From positions 20,201,386 through 20,265,385 of the forward strand of contig NC_031773.1 in assembly GCF_001522545.3 (NCBI RefSeq): a stretch of 64,000 nt of DNA. The letters are read 5' to 3'. Numbering within the stretch: position 1 is the first letter of the stretch; the number at the start of each line of letters is the position of its first letter. The notes below the pieces were generated by a model. That model did no database searches. It saw only the letters and a list, made by a program, of their open reading frames with translations, and had not been told where the DNA came from. The position numbers and the translations under genes are program-made. Shown piece by piece: positions 23,926-37,201 of the stretch. This stretch comes from Parus major. Lineage: Eukaryota > Chordata > Aves > Passeriformes > Paridae.

Positions 23926-24962
23926 CATAGAGTCATAGAATTATTTGGGTAAGAAGAGACCTTTAAATTTCACATAGTTCCACTTCCCATCCACAGACAG
24001 GGACACCTTCTACTAGGCCAGGTTGCTCAAAACCCCATCCAACCTGGCCTTGAACTATTCCAGGGAGAGGTATCTAAACTGTACTGCACTACACAACTAT
24101 ACTCTGTGCAACCTGTTCCAGTGTCTCATTACCCTCATCATTAAGACTTCCCCCTTATGACCATTTTAAATATACCCTCTTTTAGGTTAAAACCATTGCC
24201 CCTTGTCCTGTAAGGGCCTACAGGCCTCAGTAAAATGTCTGGAAGTTCCTTTAAGAACTGAGACGTCACAAGGTCTCCTCCAAGTTGTACAACTCCAACT
24301 ATTTCAGCCTTTCCCCATAAGAGAGGTGTTACACCCCTCTTATAATTTTTTTGACCCTCCTCTGAACCTGTCCTAACAGGTCCATGAATTTCCTGTGCTG
24401 GGAACACCAGAGTTGGGTGCAGTAATCCAGTGGGGTCCCACCAGAGCAGAGTAGAGGGGCAGAATCACCACCATCCACCTGCGGGCCATGACTCTTTTCA
24501 CTCAGCCCAGGATACAGCTGGTTTTCTGAGCAGCAAGCACACATTGCTGGGTAATATTCCATTTTTCATCCACCAGTATTCCCAAGTCATTCTCCTCAGG
24601 ACTGCTCTCAATCCATTCAATCCTAATTTGATGTTGATACTGGAGATTATCCCTGACCGTGTCCATCACCTTGTACTTGGTTTTGTTGATCTTCATGAGG
24701 TTCATATGAGCCCATCTCTCAAGCCTGTCAACGTCCCACTGGATGACATCCCTTCTCTCCAGTGTGGTGACTATAGCAGTCGCTTTATATCATCTGAATA
24801 CATGCTGCAGTGCAGTTGATCCCACTATGTCACTCTTCAAAACAAGAACACACCCTTGAGGGACATCACTTATTACTGGTTTCCACTTGGACACTGAGCC
24901 ATTGACTGTAACTCTTTGGATGTGGCCATCCAACCAATAAACTAAATAAAAAATTACACAAT
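23926..24962 (-). mobile_element. CR1 LINE fragment, about 1 kb, with RT C-terminal part
   Basis: Read on the minus strand, this is the 3' part of a CR1 retrotransposon. From 5' to 3' in the sense direction, broken frames give WLDGHIQRVTVNG and then VPQGCVL at about 24844-24861, a reverse-transcriptase motif. They continue with a YSDDIK version of the catalytic F/YADD box at 24783-24800, then NKTKYKV, WIESSPEENDLGILVDEK, the CALAAQKAN-like QQCVLAAQKTSCILG, the VQRRVKKIIRG segment and RTRGNGFNLKEG. The 3' UTR follows and ends at the plus-strand CATAGAGTCATAGAATTA, the complement of the typical octamer tail. The pieces lie in several frames and include stop codons and deletions, so the protein is dead. 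The 5' end is truncated, as is usual for CR1, which is normally about 4-5 kb. Nearby open frames on the plus strand are shadows of it. Confidence 0.93.
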
Positions 24963-26055
24963 TTTCCATAGAAGTCTCTGAATGAAGCACTCCTTTGCTT
25001 ATTTACCTTCTCACTTTTTGTCTCTCACTGTGAAGTCTGGAAACAATGTCTATTTTTCGATACACAAGTGCCTAAAGCATCAGGACTTTCCTCTAGGACC
25101 TCTGTATTTATTGGGTTGAATCAACAGGCAAATAGTGTTCACTGTTGACTAAGAACCCTCTTTAGAGTCATAATACTCTTATTTGTCAAAAAAACAAGAG
25201 CTAAGATCTGAAAATAAGTAACTTCTGTGAAGACAATTCCTCCTGGCTTTAGCAGGACTTGTCCATTCATAGAGGAATTAGAAGGCCTTGGACAGGATCT
25301 GAGCTGGTATCAGAAGGGTAAAAATTTGTACAAGTCACACTCATTTTGCCATACAGGCAGCTTGTTTCCATCACAATTAAACCCTGTTCGGCTTAAAGAG
25401 TACAAGAGAATTATTACTTTGTTCTATGAAAAAAAAAGCTATATCATATAGCAAAAATAGAGATATCTTTAAAATATTTTAAATCTTTTAATGATTTCAG
25501 ACATGGAGAATAATCTGTATTCTTCCATTTAATTTATTTTAAATAACTTGTTTCAGGGATTATATTTTTTATTAAATATATAATAGCTATGGAAGGAACA
25601 GATTATTTGCTTTAGTCTAATATACTCTTCAACTGATGTTTCACCCTAAGGCATGGATTAAATGGTGTTTTGCAATATTAATTTTTCCTTCTTTGTTTAT
25701 ATAATTTCTTATGGTATACTCTAAACTATTTATTCTTGTTGGACCAGTACATTATTTTATTTTAGACAGAAAAATTAGTATTTTCCAAGTTTTGGTGACA
25801 ATATATCTTGATAAAGGATTTGAAAGATTGATTCTTATCCAAACTATCCCAAACTGAAATAAATTTATAGCTAAAAGTCCAGAATTTGATACACTTTTTA
25901 GGTATTTTGTGGAAAGCATTGTAAGTAGTAGTCAATAAGAGCAGGACTTTGAGACACTGTTTGAATGAGACAACTGTTTGTTGAAGGATTGAAGTATCTG
26001 ACAGCATTATAGAGTATAACATACCCAAAATTGAGAGGTGTAAATCAGGACCTTT
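24963..26055. other. AT-rich spacer between two CR1 copies, no gene seen
   Basis: Very AT-rich, especially 25440-25760, with a small GCTATA-TCA-TATAGC hairpin at about 25437-25452. The minus-strand open frame at 25762-26028 has no recognisable similarity. Confidence 0.7.
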
Positions 26056-26535
26056 TACCTGGCCCTGGTGGGTCTAGCAGAGGGCTACAGAGATAGTTAA
26101 GGGACTGGAGCACATCTAAGAGGAAAGGCTGATGGAGCTGGGCCTGTTCAGCCTCGAGAAGAGACGACTGAGAGGGGACCCCATCCCTGTCTGTCAGTAT
26201 CTGAAGGGAGGGTGCCAAGGGGATGGAGCCAGGCTCTGCTGGGTGGGGCTGAGCAATAGGACAAGAGGCAATGGGCAGGACCTGATGCACAGGAAGTTAC
26301 AACTGAATGTAAGGAAGAACTTCTTTACTGTGCAGGTGGCCACGAAGGAGAGGATGAGTAGGAACAGGTTGCCCAGAGAGGCTGTGGAGCCTCCCTCACT
26401 GGAGATATTCCAGAACTGTCTGAGCACAATCCTGTCCTGTGTGATCTGGGATGGTCCTGCTTGAGCAGGGAGGGTGGACCTGACGACCCACTGGGGTCCC
26501 CTTCCAACCTTGCCCATTCTGTGGTTCTGTGCCAT
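26056..26535 (+). mobile_element. CR1 LINE 3' fragment, about 480 bp, long open RT remnant
   Basis: It begins in the segment GGGCTACAGAGATAGTTAAGG (CR1 RT C-terminal region) and continues with GLFSLEKRRLRGD, CQYLKGG, RTRGNGQDL, VRKNFFTVQV and NRLPREAVEPPSLEIFQ. The last five lie in one uninterrupted 110-codon frame (26132-26464). This is the C-terminal end of CR1 ORF2 after the catalytic domain. The 3' UTR has GGTCCTGCTTGAGCAGGGAG, the conserved hairpin of one CR1 lineage, and the end reads CATTCTGTGGTTCTGTG. The element is 5'-truncated. The still-open frame suggests it is younger or less decayed than the minus-strand copy at 24 kb, though the frame is too short for activity. Confidence 0.93.
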
Positions 26536-27169
26536 TGTAATTTACATTGAGAAGAGATTGGACACCTCAAGGAGACATCTACATTTAAAAACTTAATCTC
26601 CAAACTGAATTCTATTCTCAGCCAAAAGTGGCTGTCTAGGCTTCCACTGTTGCCAATAAATTAACATTTCCTTAGGTAATTCACTCACTCTAGACCCAGT
26701 TATCTCCTACATATACTTCATTGACTTACACCTACTTGATGTGTAATGAAACAATATATACTCATGTCAGCAAAAAAAAGAGCATTTGAGAGGAAATACT
26801 GCATCTACCTTAGAGAATTTTCTTATAGCTGTGCCCAGTAAGTAATCAGCAGTATAGGCATACAGGAATGACAATTCTCTCTACAGTTGTAATCCCACCC
26901 TTCTGTAACTTTGATTTATGATGCTGCTTCATAATTAAGTAATCAATAAACTTTTTCAAAGGAGTCCAGTGTTTTTTGGTGTATTCTGAGGGACAGACAC
27001 AAAGAGGGCCTGGATCTTCAGGGCAGCATTTTGATGCCCTAACTAAATGACCATGGTTTCTCTTTAGACAGCTTGTCCCTCTTATTTTATGCATTACCAC
27101 AACAGATCCTCATAAATTAAAGGTTTGTAAAAATATTTTTCACTGTGCCACCTTATTGCTCTTGAAAAG

Positions 27170-27254
27170 TATTTTTAAATTTTTTTTATTTTAAATTTTA
27201 AAATTAATTTAAATTATTTTAAAAGGTAATAAAAATATACATTTTAAAATTTTA
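27170..27254. repeat. Nearly pure A/T tract
   Basis: About 85 bp with only a GG and one C among A and T, rich in TTTTAAA and AATTTAAA blocks that are self-complementary. It is low-complexity DNA of a kind often found in matrix-attachment regions, but that role is not shown here. Confidence 0.75.
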
Positions 27255-28736
27255 TCAATACTTATGATGAGTAGCTTATGTCAAAAAGTTGTAGGTGCTT
27301 GTATCTCTGCTGTTTACTAGAGTTTCAGTCCTGGTGCACTCACATGAGATGTTGCTATTCCAACAAAATTCTTCAGGAGAAAACAGGGTAGATGGATTAT
27401 ATATGTTTTGAAATTTTTATGTGCTTTGTCACTCCTGAATGTTAGAAGCCTCAAGCTGGATCACACTGAAATGTACCTAATAATTTCAAGAAATTGTACC
27501 TACCTAATTTCAGTTGTAGAAATATGACCATAGGCTTTTAGCATCTGCTGGGTATGAATTCTTAAATTTAGTACTAAGGAGTAGCAGCACATGCTGCATG
27601 AATGTTATCCAGTCTCATCACAGTACAAATCTTGAAATATTAACTTCTTTCCAATTGCTGCATGCTCATTGAAATTCACTGCTGCATACTGAGATTTGAC
27701 ACTCTGAAAGTGTTGCCTTTTTTTATAGAAACCAACACATCACTGTTGGATGCTAAGGACTGGTACTTCAGGACAGTAAGTTGTGCAAATGCTTGAATTT
27801 AATAAAAGCTACTATACAGTTTTATGGGAAAGAGGTTTAATTTCCCCATCTTGCTTTTTGAGGGGTTTGCTGAGCCACTCTGCTGATGTCATGCTGCTGT
27901 CCAAATTACTCAAGAAACTTGCACATAATGTCATCATTTCATCTTGGTAAAGCATCCACTTACTATGAGAATGGAGAATTAAGGAATTGGATGGGGAAAA
28001 GGGAGGAAAGTAGCACAATAGCAGTTTGTAGGTTTGGAGTATCAAAAAATTCTAAGATGTGAAATGCAGGCTTTAAAGCAGTCATGCTGCAAAGTTGTTT
28101 TTTTTAAAATGCTGATTTAGTTCTTGGTCCTCTGAAACCAGGTCCTCCTCTCCTCATACCTGTCTGCTTAAGCCAGCTATTATCTGTCATAAAATGTCTT
28201 TTAAAAAGCCCTTCCTGAATGAGGTGATGCACGACAATATTGGTTTTATATTCTAAGTGAACTAAATGTTATCTGGCTATTAGCTGCTGAGACTGCAGAC
28301 TCCTGGCAAAGCTCATGTTGGAGCTGGACAATACATTTGGCATGAAGGATTGACAAAATAAGAACATCACTAAGGAAATGCACATTCCTGGCTTTTTACA
28401 GACACAAATGATTAAATATGTGAAAGAGAAAATCCACAATTAAAAGTAACCTTGAGATATATATAAACCTTATACAGATTAGTCATAAAATTAATAAATA
28501 AAATCTCCTAAATTAGATTTAATATTAAAAAGCTGTAATGTAATAGCATTTTATTGCTCTATATCATAATAGCATCCCACAAAACTATACCACAACTGGT
28601 TTAGAATTGACTCTTGAACCAAAGCCTTCTATAAGGAAAGACAACTCTTTCTTAGAAATTATGGAGTTTAATAAGAATTGATTTTCCTAACTCCTCCTTA
28701 TGCCTTTCATCAGCTGTTCAAAGTTCTTATACTGAA

Positions 28737-28784
28737 ATACTCTTTAGAAGAGCTATCTAAATACTCTCTAGACGAGCTTTCTAG
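28737..28784. repeat. Imperfect 24-bp tandem duplication
   Basis: Two adjacent 24-bp units, 28737-28760 and 28761-28784, start ATACTCT and match except at about five positions. It is a small local duplication with no other context. Confidence 0.6.
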
Positions 28785-30115
28785 AGTTCAAAAATTATTA
28801 ATTTTTATTTGATGTAGGAGTCTTTCAGAGACTAAAAAAAATTTTAGGACTTGAAAAAATTATTTGAACATATTTATATTTTAATTTGAATATGTCTGTA
28901 AAAACTGTTACCTGAAAAAACCTGATTATTCTGTCTATTGAAGTCCAAAATCCTGCCTCAGAAAGCAAATGTTAAGTTAATCTAAAAACAAATAGTTCCT
29001 GAAATGAGTATTTGCTCAAATGTGCACAAATGGACCTTCCAAAGGTTAAGTAGGTACTGACTAGAAAAGAAACAAGTTTATTATGAAAACCATTTTCATC
29101 TCTCTACAGACTAGAAATGCAATTTTTGATTTCTGATCTCCAAAATAATTCAATACAAAGAAAATGCAAGAAAGGAGTGAGAATTTGAGCTCCATTTTAA
29201 AAATGCATATTGTGTCACTGCTCTTGCACACCTTTCATCTGTTGCTGGTTTGTTGTTATCTGAAGACCTTCATTGTTGAAAAAGAATCTTACCAATTACT
29301 ATTTTCAATTATTTTCTGCCATGGTTGACAAGATGGTCCAAGACCAGATCACATATTAAGGAGCTTCCTCTGTCCTTTTTTTTCTGGATAATTTCTTTGT
29401 GGAGACACTGTACTTATAACCATGTTGAGTTATTCTGTTATGCTAAAATGTCAAAAAAGACAATGCATTTGTGAAACTAAGGCTGGCAAGGAATTAAAAA
29501 ATAACAGGAACAGAGTCAATCCCCCAGATACACACTCCCTGCAAGTTTTAATCATCAGAATATAAATTCCTGTTTTAAATGTGAGCTTTTAGATCTTTTC
29601 TTGGTGAATGTTTAATATTCACTTTGTGCTGTCTCAGTAGCAGCCTTACAGAGTTACTGGCAAAATGAAATTGCTTTTGTTGGCAAAAATAACCCAGTCT
29701 ACGTAAAGAAATGAATCCTAAGAAACTCACTAAAATTTATTTTGTCTTGCTAAAGGAAATGTTTTGAAGCATGCAGATATATTTTCATGAAAAATGCCAA
29801 ATCTAAGTTCCGGTTACTTAAGTAAAAGTATCTGAAAAGATAGAAACAGTGTGAGAAAGCTGGAAAAGCTTTGAAGAAAAATAGCACACACCTACAACAG
29901 AGTATTTTATCAGCTGGGAAGCACTGTGTCTGCTTAGTTCAGCTCTTCTTTACCCAGTGATGGGTCACATCTTATCATATCATATACATCACACAAGACA
30001 CAGATGTCAGAACAGAGTGGTGAGCACTGGCAGGGGCTCTGCCTGCATCCCTCTGATTCTCTGCATGTGAGCACCCCAAGGACAATTTAAGGTGTAATTT
30101 AATGCTCCCTCTTGA

Positions 30116-30345
30116 TTAGGAAGGATAACCTTCCTCTTCCTCCCCTGCCGAGGTGAATGTCTGCTCCCTGCACTGTCCCATCCCACCCAGGCAGATCAAA
30201 TCCTGCCATTCAGGAGCCTCAGCCGGTGTGCTCACACCCAGCTGCATCTGCTCCTGCCGCTGCCCTTGTGTCCTTCGGGAGGGGTCCTGCCTTCTGCCCC
30301 TGACAAATCCTCTTCTCGTCCTGCCCATGAAGTGATGGCAAATGC
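30116..30345. other. Isolated GC-rich block in AT-rich DNA
   Basis: A roughly 230-bp stretch much richer in G+C than its surroundings, with several CpG sites (GCCGAGG, AGCCGGTG, TGCCGCTG, TTCGGG, CTCGTC). Open frames of 60-70 codons exist on both strands. The minus-strand one is arginine- and glutamine-rich and looks like low-complexity translation. I recognise neither an exon nor a transposon. It might be a small CpG-enriched regulatory element, an unrecognised repeat or a diverged exon. Confidence 0.35.
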
Positions 30346-33300
30346 ATCTCTCCTTTCTTTCTGAGCACTGCTTAGTTTTGAGTCAGTACAAATGAAAAGA
30401 AGGAAAAGGAAACTTCCTGACGAGCTGTGGAAGGGATAAGCAGAATCTGGCCTTTAGACTACGAATCTGACTTATGTCTTGCTAGATCATGTTAGTTACT
30501 TGGCATGAAAATGTCTGCCAGAAAGAAGTACAGCCTGAGCCTGTGTACAAAATAAGATTCAAGTGAGGAAAAAAACCTCAATAAACAGGTGGTGCATCTG
30601 TTACTGCTAGGGCATGGCACATGCTGCTTTTCTAGAACTCTTTTTAATTTTTGGAAACAGAAATATCTTTAGAGAGAATCTTGTATATGGATGTATGGAT
30701 ATACAGTGTAAATCCACATATGAACATATGGGTATGTATCTATTTTGATGTATTATATAAACCTATCTTTATACATATATACATTGTGTCTGTATATGCA
30801 TATAGATATAGACATCTTGTCATATGGCCTTCATGCTTGTAAACTAAAATACTATGTAAGTTCTGGTGCTTTCTGTGAAAAAACTTCAAGAGACTTCCCT
30901 GTAGTAAGGAGTTTTTTAAATAGCCAAACCTGTCTTTCTCATTGACCACAGCACCTTTAAACATATATACTTGAAACCTCTAATTCCATGACCGAACAAT
31001 CACATAGCTTCTAAAACAGTGGTAATCAATATTCAGGCTGGATTTTTCAGCTATTGCTTCATATGAGCTATTGGTGCAGCTGGGAACATTGTAACATCAT
31101 CTTCAGAAGTAGTTTCCATTTAAAGTATATTACATAGAGCAAAAGCTAATAAGATAAAATTTTTTTGAAGTCCAAATGGTTTCCTACCTGGTTCTACCTA
31201 TGGAATAAAAAATATACTAGTTTTATTTGTTTAATTTTCCACCCCTCCACCAAGCTAGACATTTCTGTCATTATATTTTCATTACATTTCTTCCTTGCTC
31301 AGCAACATTGCTACCAGTAAACTCAACAGTTAGAGCATGAGAGGGAAACAGAAAGTCAGAACATCACAAATGCTGAACTCAAGGCTGTTGGATTCAGTAT
31401 TTGCTTAGTATCTGGCAAACAAAGAAAGTACTCAAAAAAACCCCAAACCAAAACGAAAACAGAACAGAACTATGGCTGAGAGATAAAATATCTAGTTTGG
31501 CATTTTGTTACATGCATAACAGTTTTGTATTTACAATTCATTACTATATCTGGCAGCCTGAAGCACTAAATCTATAGGGACACATACTACTCTTCCTTCT
31601 TCCACAGAAAATCTCCAGTGAAATCAATTAATTTACGTGAAGTTACTCAGAAATAAGGATCTGAAGCTCTTTGACCTCAACAGACAGTGGATAAGACTCC
31701 TTTGGCAATGAAACAGAGGAAAAATGAAGATTACTATGAAGATTCTTCTGTTACTGTGCTCTTTGGATATTCTTCAGCCATTGGAGTAGGTATTGTAAAA
31801 TCATTTCCCATCCAACTTTGCTTCAGTCAGTAATTTTATCTTATCCTATGAGAAATGTCAAAGAAGATTCATATACCTTTAAAGGATTTGTGAACTCTTT
31901 GGGGAAAAACAAATCACTCAGAATTCCTCTTAATGCATAGATTTCTTCAGCTGGTGGGCAAAGAACTACTGCAGCACAGCAGAGTGGTGAGCTGAGTGTG
32001 AATGCCAAGTAGAAAGCAAATCTATCACTGCAGCTAAAAGGAAACAACTGTTGCTAGTTGCAGCTGCTGCTTCCTTACTTTTAATTTTTTAAAACCTCTT
32101 TTAAGATTCATAGTCGATCCTTGTCAAGGAAATGTTCTTCCTTAATTGCGATACTCAGTTACTGATTTGCTAGGCTGGAAATGAGAGCTTTCCTAAACAG
32201 CGTATTTGATTTTTTCCCCTCAGAAGCTAACGGAGCTAAAAGTCATGTTTGTTTGTGCTGCAGCTTCCTCCCTACTGATGCTGCCTGTTTGAAGCAGATG
32301 ATTCTGCTCCATGAGTGTCACTCTGTGTGACAGCCCAGAGCTCTGATTTCCTTGGGATTTTCCTTATTGAATGCAGCATGAGACCATAAAGCTGGGTCTT
32401 GCTTCCTAGAGATTGAAAGAACTTGCAACAGACTCAGAATGCAAAAATCCTACTGTTTGGAAAGATTTTTTTTATCATTTTAATACATTGTCTATGGTTT
32501 ACAACTGTCTTCTCAACCAAGCTCTTTCTTTCAGAATGGTAGATCTCAGAATTTCTGTAGTAAGCCAAATGTTCTTAGTTTGTAAGGAGGGAGGAAAGAT
32601 TTTACAGATAAATCTAACTGCAACAATCTATATTTCCTGGGCTAATGTTCTCCATGAAAAATTATTTCTATTATTTGTAATAAGTATTATGCAACTTGTA
32701 AAATTGCCAGAAATATGATCCAGTATGAACAAGGAAGCCTTTATTATGTTTTGGAACCAAAGCAGGCTTTAGTAACATGGAAATTCATGAAGAAAGACTA
32801 TTGTAGAAAGGCTAAAACTGGCCAAGTTTAAGGTTAATGACAAATGTCTCAGTCTGATTTAAGTTTAACTATTTATGTGCCCACGGAGTTCATCTAGCAC
32901 ATCATCACAATTTTTTTTTGGTTTTTTTCTCCATCCAAATTTTTTCAGAGCTTTTGCTGTTGTTTTCTTTCATGATTTTATTTCAGATGGCACAAATAAC
33001 TGTTCTCAAATCTATTTGAGGAGAAAAATTCTCTATGTTTTTTCTTTATTGTATATCAATCTGGTGACTTTTATTCCCCTAGAGTAGCAGCTACCCAAGT
33101 TGATTCCTGATTCTGGTGACAGAAGCACAGTTAGCTCTTCTCCACCTCACAGTTTCTGCAGAAGGCCCTATAAAAAAATTGACTGATTTTTAATCTGTAT
33201 AGCATTTAATTTATCATTGTCGTAAAGAGTCCATCACAAAGTTTATCCGGCTTTAGAATTTTTTCAGTCTTTTAAATCTGCAGTATCAGGCTAAACATCC

Positions 33301-35967
33301 CCTCTTAAGAGTTTTTCCACATGACTGTACACCTTAGAGCCATTTCACTTTATCTGAGCTAACAAACAAATTCTGTGTAAGACAGCATTGGCACTTTCCA
33401 GGTTTACTTTCGAATAAATTCAATGTGAAGATAACTATAGCTCTCCAGGGACTGCACAGAAGTTATCTCAGTCTTCAGATCAAAGCCAAACACAAGAGCT
33501 GTAGAAGAACCATTTTTATAGTCTGCTGTTGCAGAAGCCACCAAAAAGCACAGGTTATTCTGATCCTTTTATAATTCTACAGAAACAATCAGAAGAAGGT
33601 CTCCATCCATCTCAGTGCTGTAGGGTTTTTGATCCCCATTTGTCTCACTCACCTGCCAAAAACTTGTGAATGTATAAGATTTTTTTTTCCTGTGGTTTGA
33701 TTAAGATTTTATCTGAGGCAGGTATTAATAATCCCTGATAAATCTACAATTAACTCATTTCTAAGTGGATGATCTTTAGACTTGATGTTAGTCCACAATT
33801 TAGATTGTTCCAGCTTACATACCATTCAGAAGCTTATACATATCCACTGTGATGCATCCTCTCAGTGTCCCAAAGGGATATTGCTCTAACTTACAAGTAG
33901 CACACTAAGCATTATTTTTCAGAATCCAGTTTCTGTTTAATACAAAATAAACTTTATTGAAACTTGGTTCAGATGATAATAACTCAAAAAACATCCAGTG
34001 AATTTAAAATAATGATTTCATCAGAACTTTTAATATTTCTAATGCAGAAGCTGATATCTGCTTCATCTCCACCATAGTCAGGTATTTTTATTTACTCTTT
34101 GAGATTTTCTACAGGTAGTGGGGAAGGTGTTTACCATGGCCTTGGTAAAGGCTACTCCTGTATTTTCCAGTCAGTTTTTTCAGTGCCTCTGTTTTGATAT
34201 CAGATTGTCCTCTTTGGTATCCTACCAAGGTTTGTTTAGGGTGTCATAAGCAGGATGGACCAGAGTATTCTGGTATCATTTGACAAGAGATATGCTGTAG
34301 TCCTTTTCTCTGAACTACCAGAATAAAAAGTTGACAATCCAGTTACAATTTCATAAACAGAAAGATTTTTATAGATTCTGCTACCAGCAGAATTAGTAAA
34401 AAACAGTCATATTGCAAAAATATTACTCAAATTCTCTATTATGGGCTATGGCTCTTAGTGGCCAAGACCACTGAAATGCAACATAGAAAAAAAAAAAGGG
34501 AATTCAGGCTGATTCAAGACAGAGAAGTAAAGCTTAAATCCCATGTTCAGAGTTTTAACAAGAATGGTGAACTGATTTTTTGTGGGTTTTTTTTCACCAA
34601 AATAGCTACTTGATTATGCTCAATAAATTCTCCTTTTCTGTGCCCTGTTTCTCACACGCATTTGTTCTTTTGTGGTGTCAATGAAGGCAGAACCTTTTTC
34701 TCAGAATAAAAAAACAAGAATAACTGAAGATGACTATCACAATCCAGGACTGTAAGTTTTTGGTTTTTTTAAATACTTCAGATTTCAGGTTGAATGCTCC
34801 AGCTCTGTAATTCAGGATGGCTGGTGACATTTTTCTTACTGCCCATGATACTTACTATTTACGGATACACACACCAAATGAAATCACAATGTATACTCTT
34901 AGCTATACTCAACAGCTCACTGAAAAAACCCCAAACAAATCAAATAAACAGAACAAATACCCCCAAAACACATAAGCAACAGCCCAGGTGAGGTAAATAA
35001 CTTCATCAACAGTAAAGCCTGTAATGACAGTGTATTATGCCAAACAAAAATATGTGCCTGCAATAGACAAAATTGATAAACACACACCTCTTTTCAAACA
35101 CCATGTGTATACATCCATATTACCTCATACAGACAGAAATAAGAGAATTTTTTTTCAGAAATTTTGAGATTAAAGGCAAGAGTAAACTGTAAATATATGG
35201 ACAAAGATTTGAGAGTGTGTGTATTTGCACTGAAAATACAAATAAGCAAGTAAATAAATTTGAAATGGCAGCTATTTTTGATGAATAGAATTGTTGTGTA
35301 CCTTAGGTATACTGAAGTGACCCAACAAGCTATTGCTGAAATCAACAGTGATGATTGTCTTCATGATAAAAGAAGTGAAGAAATTTTCAAGAAGATGAAG
35401 TCATAAAACAGTGTCATGAACATTTGGTGAAATAAAAATTTATTTCAAACCTTGCACAGATACACAATAGATTTTACTTGCTACTAATGTGGGAAAGTTG
35501 TAAAGTAGATCATGGTATCAATACCATCTACCCTCCAATGACTTTTCCCCTGAATGTCTTTTCTTTATTTCCCTAATTTTGGAATCAAACCACTGCTGTG
35601 CATGCAGAGAACGTTTCTACATGCATTGTACTCTATGAAGAAATACTGTTTAAGGAGGATCAGGGTATGACCACCGAGAGAAGAGAGATGTATGCAGACT
35701 GTAGCAGTTAGACCAGAGTCCTTGGCTTACCTTACTTCAAACATTTAAGGGAAGCATGCACATTAGGGCTTCGGTTCTCCCATGTGGTCTATGGAAAGAG
35801 CCAGATATATCATATAGTCACCCACCTTAACTAAGGTCTAGGTCGCTCTGTGAAAATAACCTCCTTTTTCCACTCAATTCTGCTAATATTAGATGTTCTG
35901 GAGTCTGTGCCTAATGTAAGATTATGCCTATAAGCTCTTTCTGTATATCTTAAGTATTTTATTACAT

Positions 35968-36217
35968 GGCAAAGAAGAAAGGAGTAATGGCTATAAACTA
36001 AAACACAAGAACTTCCACCTCAGCATGAGGAAGAATTTGTTTACATTGACAGTGGTGAAGTACTAGAACAGGCTACCAGGGAGTGGGAGTTTCCCTCTCT
36101 GGAGACATCCAAAATCCACCTGGACTCATTCCTGTGTCACCTGCTCCAGGCAGAGAGGTGGGCCAGATGGTCTCCAGATCTTCCAACCCTAAAAATTCTG
36201 TGGTTTTTGGTTTTGTG
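35968..36217 (+). mobile_element. Short CR1 LINE 3' end, about 250 bp
   Basis: Follows the CR1 consensus from the region coding for RKNLFTLTVVKY and NRLPGS (broken by a stop) through CTGGAGACATCCAAAATCCACC, CCTGTGTCACCTGCTCCAGG and GATGGTCTCCAGATCTTCCAACCCT, to an end reading ATTCTGTGGTTTTTGGTTTTGTG. The tail resembles that of the 26-kb copy rather than the ATTCTATG type. It is strongly 5'-truncated and has no coding potential. Confidence 0.85.
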
Positions 36218-37201
36218 AAATGAATCTTTACCCATGTGACTTCATCTGAATTTCTCATATTTCAGTTTTACACCTAAAAATAGATTTGAAGTCCTTCAGC
36301 ATAAAAGTTACTCATTCATTATTTATGACTTTTTTTTTTTTAAATAACATGCAACATTTAACAAAGAAAGAAAGTAGGTAGGAAGGGAGGAAGGTAAAGA
36401 AAACACATCAACTCAATAAAATTTTAGGCTGGATTATGCACAGCTATTGGACTTTATAAACTCCATTTCATCTATTAATAGTTTTGTTTCTATATTTTCC
36501 CTTAGATACTGTGCTTATCACCTGCACATATTTCTCACCTTTTGATCAACAGGGTTCCAGGGATAAATAATGAATTTTCATTATGTTTAATTAGATTAAT
36601 TTGCTGCTTATCAAACCAAGAACCCATTAAATACACAGGAGATTTTATAATTTACTCACAGAGATGTTTATTGTTATTGTTTTCATAAGGAATGGCTTAG
36701 ATAATGCTTTTTGACTATAGTACGCTCTTTAATTATAGCTTGTTATTAGCTACTAGCTCATATAGATTAAAAGGAAGATATCACAAATATTATGTTGTCA
36801 AAAAATGCACTAAATAACTGCAAAAACCTCATGCACAGGTAATGATTATTATTTATTTGCCTTATGAATGCATTACATTCCAAACAGAATTTGGTTTCAG
36901 TAAGGTGATGGGATATATGCAGGATAATTGGCACAAGAAGGGCACCAATAGCTCAGCCTGGTATGAATTGGGCTGGGTTATAAATGTGATTTTTCTCTTA
37001 ACTCTTCAGCTGAGAAGCAGCCACAGAAGTTTTGCCTGAGGCATAGTCTCAGAAGTGGTCACCTGCACTGTCTTACCAGAAGGCCATTGCATTAGTGGGT
37101 TCTGTCAGAGCGTACCCATGTGTGACCACGTTCTCCCCACAGCCCACAGGCACAGGGTATCAGCAAAGGAGGTGCGCTGGGACAGGAAGAGTTCCCACTG
37201 G
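36218..37201. other. Spacer before LTR copy 2, no gene seen
   Basis: The first part is AT-rich with a T run near 36330-36342 and a purine-rich GAAA/GGAA tract at 36363-36402. The last ~160 bp (37040-37201) become clearly GC-richer right up to the LTR. No gene is recognised. Confidence 0.65.

Larger units (their letters stand above)
26536..35967. other. Very AT-rich unique DNA, no gene seen
   Basis: No gene or larger transposon recognised. It contains a nearly pure A/T tract at 27170-27254, an imperfect 24-bp tandem duplication at 28737-28784, a GC-rich block at 30116-30345 and TA/TG-rich low-complexity DNA around 30670-30830. Open frames here (101 codons at most) look random. Confidence 0.7.

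Noticed and set aside
24430..24819. 129-codon plus-strand frame
   Set aside because: Antisense shadow of the minus-strand CR1 reverse-transcriptase remnant.
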